NCBI GenBank assembly: GCA_003161835.1
Contig: PMNO01000461.1
Span: 178 to 8,946 of the forward strand
Direction of reading: 5' to 3'
DNA from: Myxococcales bacterium
GTDB lineage: Bacteria; Myxococcota_A; Polyangia; Fen-1088
DNA length: 8,769 nucleotides
This document shows, piece after piece, positions 7,235-8,769 of the stretch. The stretch's first letter is position 1. Every line of letters begins with the position of its first letter. The translations under genes and the position numbers were made by a program. The notes beneath the pieces were generated by a model. The model was not told where the DNA came from and did no database searches. It saw nothing but the letters and a program-made list of their open reading frames with translations.

Positions 7235-8386
7235 TTACCCGACCCCAATCGAACGTATGTTCGAAGACGACTCCACCCCGTCCCTCTTGTGAAGGGGTAT
7301 CTGGTGATCGGGGCCCTTGCCCCCTCGATTCGTCGTTTCGCTCGGCAGCGGTCGCACGCTGGTGCGGGCCGCCGCGAACCTCACCTCGTATTTTTCCAGC
7401 TTTCGTTCGACCGCCTTGCGGTGCAGTCCGAGCAGTCGAGCTGCGGCGCTCTTGTTTCCGCGACTCGCACGCAATGCCGACTCCAACAGCGCCGCCTCCA
7501 CAGCCGCCAGCTTGTTCCCCACCGGCAGATCCAGGAGGCGTTCCGCCAGAAAGGCCAACGCGTCCTCGATCACGCCATCGATCGCTTGGGGCGCACAGAG
7601 CGCCCGAACCGCGTCCACGCCGACGGTATTGTCCCGCGACTGAATGACCGCCCGCTCCACCAGATTTCGGAGCTCGCGAACTCCTCCCGGCCACGATCGA
7701 TTGGTGAGCACTTCCAAAGCATCGGACGACAACCGCACTGGGCTGCCCCCCAGGCGCAGAAAGTGATTTACCAGCGCCGGGATGTCGTCCCGGTGTTCGT
7801 CCAGCCCTGGCACCGACACAGTCAACACACCAAGCTCGTAAAGCAAATCCGCGCGAAAGGTGTTTTCGCGCACGCAACGCGGTAGTGACCGGCTGGTTAC
7901 CGCCAGCACGCGCATGGAGACATGCCGTTCCCCCGGTGATCCGACCGGACGAAACGTTCCGGACTGGAGCAACCGTACCATCTTGGCCTGTAAAACCCCG
8001 GGCAAGGCATCGACATCTTCCAGGACCAGGGTCGCAACACCCCCGGCCGCCAGCAGCCCGGGCCGCCGGTCGGTCCCGAACAGGATCTGCTCGAGGTCCT
8101 CCTGGTTCACGTCCGCGCAGTTCACCCGCACCAAGGTCCCAGCACCATCGCTCTGGCCACCGAGGCGGGAAATAGCCTCGGCCACCAGGGCCTTACCTGC
8201 CCCGGTGGGACCCGAAATCAGCACCGGCCTCGCGGACGGCGCCACCCTGCGGATCAGGTCGCGCAGGGCGACCAATGCGGGCGAGCCGCCAACCAATCCC
8301 AGGTGGTCATTCCGCAGTTCCTCGAGGTAGTCATCGCTCGTTGCTTCTACCGCTGTCTCCCGCACCGCGTGCCGCTGCTGAATCAT
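7235..8386 (-). CDS. NtrC-like AAA+ regulator lacking GAFTGA, with Fis-type HTH
   Basis: The protein is 383 aa. The ATG at 8386 has AAGGA 8 bases upstream; the frame stays open to 8692 but encodes no recognisable domain there. The AAA+ domain begins at about residue 28 with no sensory domain before it. Walker A is GPTGAGK (59-65). The ILFG at 101-104 is the equivalent of ELFG in enhancer-binding proteins, but about nine residues including GAFTGA, the sigma54-contacting loop, are missing before PGLLAA. Walker B reads LVLED (120-124) instead of LxLDE. The first arginine finger remains (FRADL, 177-181), but the second position is E184. The sensor II region SWPGGVREL is kept. A Fis-type HTH lies at about 295-333 (GNKSAAARLLGLHRKAVERK), followed by a 50-residue polar tail. 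It should bind DNA, but probably does not activate sigma54 polymerase. It resembles TyrR in lacking the loop. Confidence 0.88.
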   Translation of the reverse strand: MIQQRHAVRETAVEATSDDYLEELRNDHLGLVGGSPALVALRDLIRRVAPSARPVLISGPTGAGKALVAEAISRLGGQSDGAGTLVRVNCADVNQEDLEQILFGTDRRPGLLAAGGVATLVLEDVDALPGVLQAKMVRLLQSGTFRPVGSPGERHVSMRVLAVTSRSLPRCVRENTFRADLLYELGVLTVSVPGLDEHRDDIPALVNHFLRLGGSPVRLSSDALEVLTNRSWPGGVRELRNLVERAVIQSRDNTVGVDAVRALCAPQAIDGVIEDALAFLAERLLDLPVGNKLAAVEAALLESALRASRGNKSAAARLLGLHRKAVERKLEKYEVRFAAARTSVRPLPSETTNRGGKGPDHQIPLHKRDGVESSSNIRSIGVG

Positions 8387-8481
8387 GGGTTGGATCCTTT
8401 CCCGATTTCGCGACCGTCCACGGGTGCAACCTTCAGCAAGAGCCATTCCAAAGGCGCCCATTTCCCTGGGCCGCCGATCCA

Positions 8482-8496
8482 GGCTCAAAGTGAGCC
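8482..8496. repeat. Inverted repeat 1, operator-like
   Basis: GGCTCA-AAG-TGAGCC is a perfect 6+6 bp inverted repeat with a 3-base centre, about 96 bases upstream of the regulator start. It could be a protein-binding palindrome or a leader hairpin. Confidence 0.6.
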
Positions 8497-8500
8497 CCAA

Positions 8501-8517
8501 GGCCATCCTGGATGGCC
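8501..8517. repeat. Inverted repeat 2, operator-like
   Basis: GGCCATCC-T-GGATGGCC is a perfect 8+8 bp inverted repeat around one base, 4 bp after the first one. Centres are 20 bp apart (8489 and 8509), nearly two helical turns, and both share GGC...GCC ends. The one-base centre makes an RNA hairpin less likely than a dimer binding site. Confidence 0.65.
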
Positions 8518-8530
8518 AAGTTGGGCCGCA

Positions 8531-8557
8531 CAGGTCGCGCAGTCTGCGCAGGTTGTG
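8531..8557. repeat. Three tandem imperfect 9-bp units
   Basis: CAGGTCGCG, CAGTCTGCG and CAGGTTGTG follow one another with period 9, and the next base pair is again CA. They lie 14 bp right of inverted repeat 2 in the divergent region. The units match at about 6 of 9 positions, so chance is possible. Confidence 0.4.
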
Positions 8558-8638
8558 CAATGTCCTTGCGGCCATTGGACCCGAGGGCCTACGATTGTCT
8601 GCTCGTTTGCGAGGGATGTGCTTGGAGATGTTCAGAAA

Positions 8639-8769
8639 TTGAAGGCACGCACCACAATCGTCAGAGACACCTCCGAGGGCCAGAATGGCCACGCAAATGG
8701 CATCCGTTTATTGGTGATTGGGCGCGATTCCTACGAGACCTACGAGTTGCCGTCCGCGGGCACGATCAC
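8639..8769 (+). CDS. N-terminus of a probable FHA-domain protein (cut by window end)
   Basis: An open plus-strand frame runs off the window. From the TTG at 8639 it begins KARTTIVRDTSEGQ and continues IRLLVIGRDSYETYELPS followed by AGTIT. This closely resembles the start of FHA-domain proteins common in myxobacteria, where such a strand pair precedes the IGR and S-x-x-H phosphothreonine-binding motifs; many of these are sigma54-dependent activators with an N-terminal FHA. The FHA motifs and any downstream domain lie beyond the window. GGAG (8624-8627) is 11 bases before the TTG; a GTG at 8618 would add seven residues. About 43 residues are visible. It is divergent from the GAFTGA-less AAA+ gene, which suggests the two may be linked in regulation. 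The FHA call is from pattern memory and is moderately sure. Confidence 0.6.
   Translation, partial: MKARTTIVRDTSEGQNGHANGIRLLVIGRDSYETYELPSAGTI

Larger units (their letters stand above)
8387..8638. other. Divergent regulatory region between AAA+ regulator and FHA gene
   Basis: This 252-base region lies between two divergent starts. It contains two adjacent inverted repeats and a 9-bp tandem repeat (annotated separately). A weak plus-strand promoter is possible: TTGCGG (8566-8571) with TACGAT (8590-8595) at 18 bases, which would start transcription about 37 bases before the FHA start. I find no good sigma54 -24/-12 element (GG and GC ten bases apart) on either strand. Confidence 0.5.

Noticed and set aside
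8387..8638. Sigma54 promoter in the divergent region
   Set aside because: No GG/GC pair with ten-base spacing in a TGGC-TTGC context was found on either strand.
8387..8692. N-terminal extension of the AAA+ regulator by 102 residues
   Set aside because: The translation has no recognisable domain, runs over palindromes and the divergent FHA start, and a good ribosome site precedes the ATG at 8386.

Overview
The window is GC-rich (roughly two-thirds GC by eye) chromosomal DNA, most likely from a member of the Myxococcota or a related former deltaproteobacterium. The evidence is a secreted beta-propeller protein with a MYXO-CTERM-like tail (Gly-Cys-Gly-Cys motif, hydrophobic helix, Arg cluster), an NtrC-type AAA+ regulator divergent from an FHA-domain gene, an HDOD-GGDEF protein, and frequent TTG/GTG starts. 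I see no insertion sequence, integrase, CRISPR array or other sign of mobility.

Left block, all on the minus strand (about 1-4200). In transcription order it holds a secreted Asp-box (BNR) beta-propeller protein, an HDOD-GGDEF diguanylate cyclase starting 6 bases after it, a CAU-anticodon tRNA that looks like tRNA-Ile2, a coiled-coil/C4 zinc-ribbon (DUF164-type) protein, and the 5' part of the RNase P RNA gene (rnpB), cut by the window start. The tRNA and rnpB each have a plausible promoter of their own.

Middle block, plus strand (4329-7063). Two M16 (pitrilysin-family) peptidase genes overlap by 4 bases (ATGA). The first keeps the HXXEH zinc site. The second has lost it but carries the R/Y substrate-positioning pair, so the two halves probably form one heterodimeric peptidase. 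A strong 15-bp hairpin lies between this operon and the convergent gene to its right.

Right block. A minus-strand gene (7235-8386) encodes an NtrC-like AAA+ domain with a Fis-type helix-turn-helix. Its sigma54-contacting GAFTGA loop is deleted, Walker B reads ED instead of DE, and the second arginine finger is Glu. It has no sensory domain. It is divergent from a gene starting near 8639 (+) whose first residues look like the N-terminus of a myxobacterial FHA-domain protein and which runs off the window. The 252-bp divergent region holds two adjacent near-perfect inverted repeats 20 bp apart centre to centre, plus a 9-bp-period repeat, which could be operators.

The most unusual item is this GAFTGA-less regulator with its palindrome-bearing divergent promoter region and FHA-domain neighbour. 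The remainder is mostly housekeeping and signalling genes.
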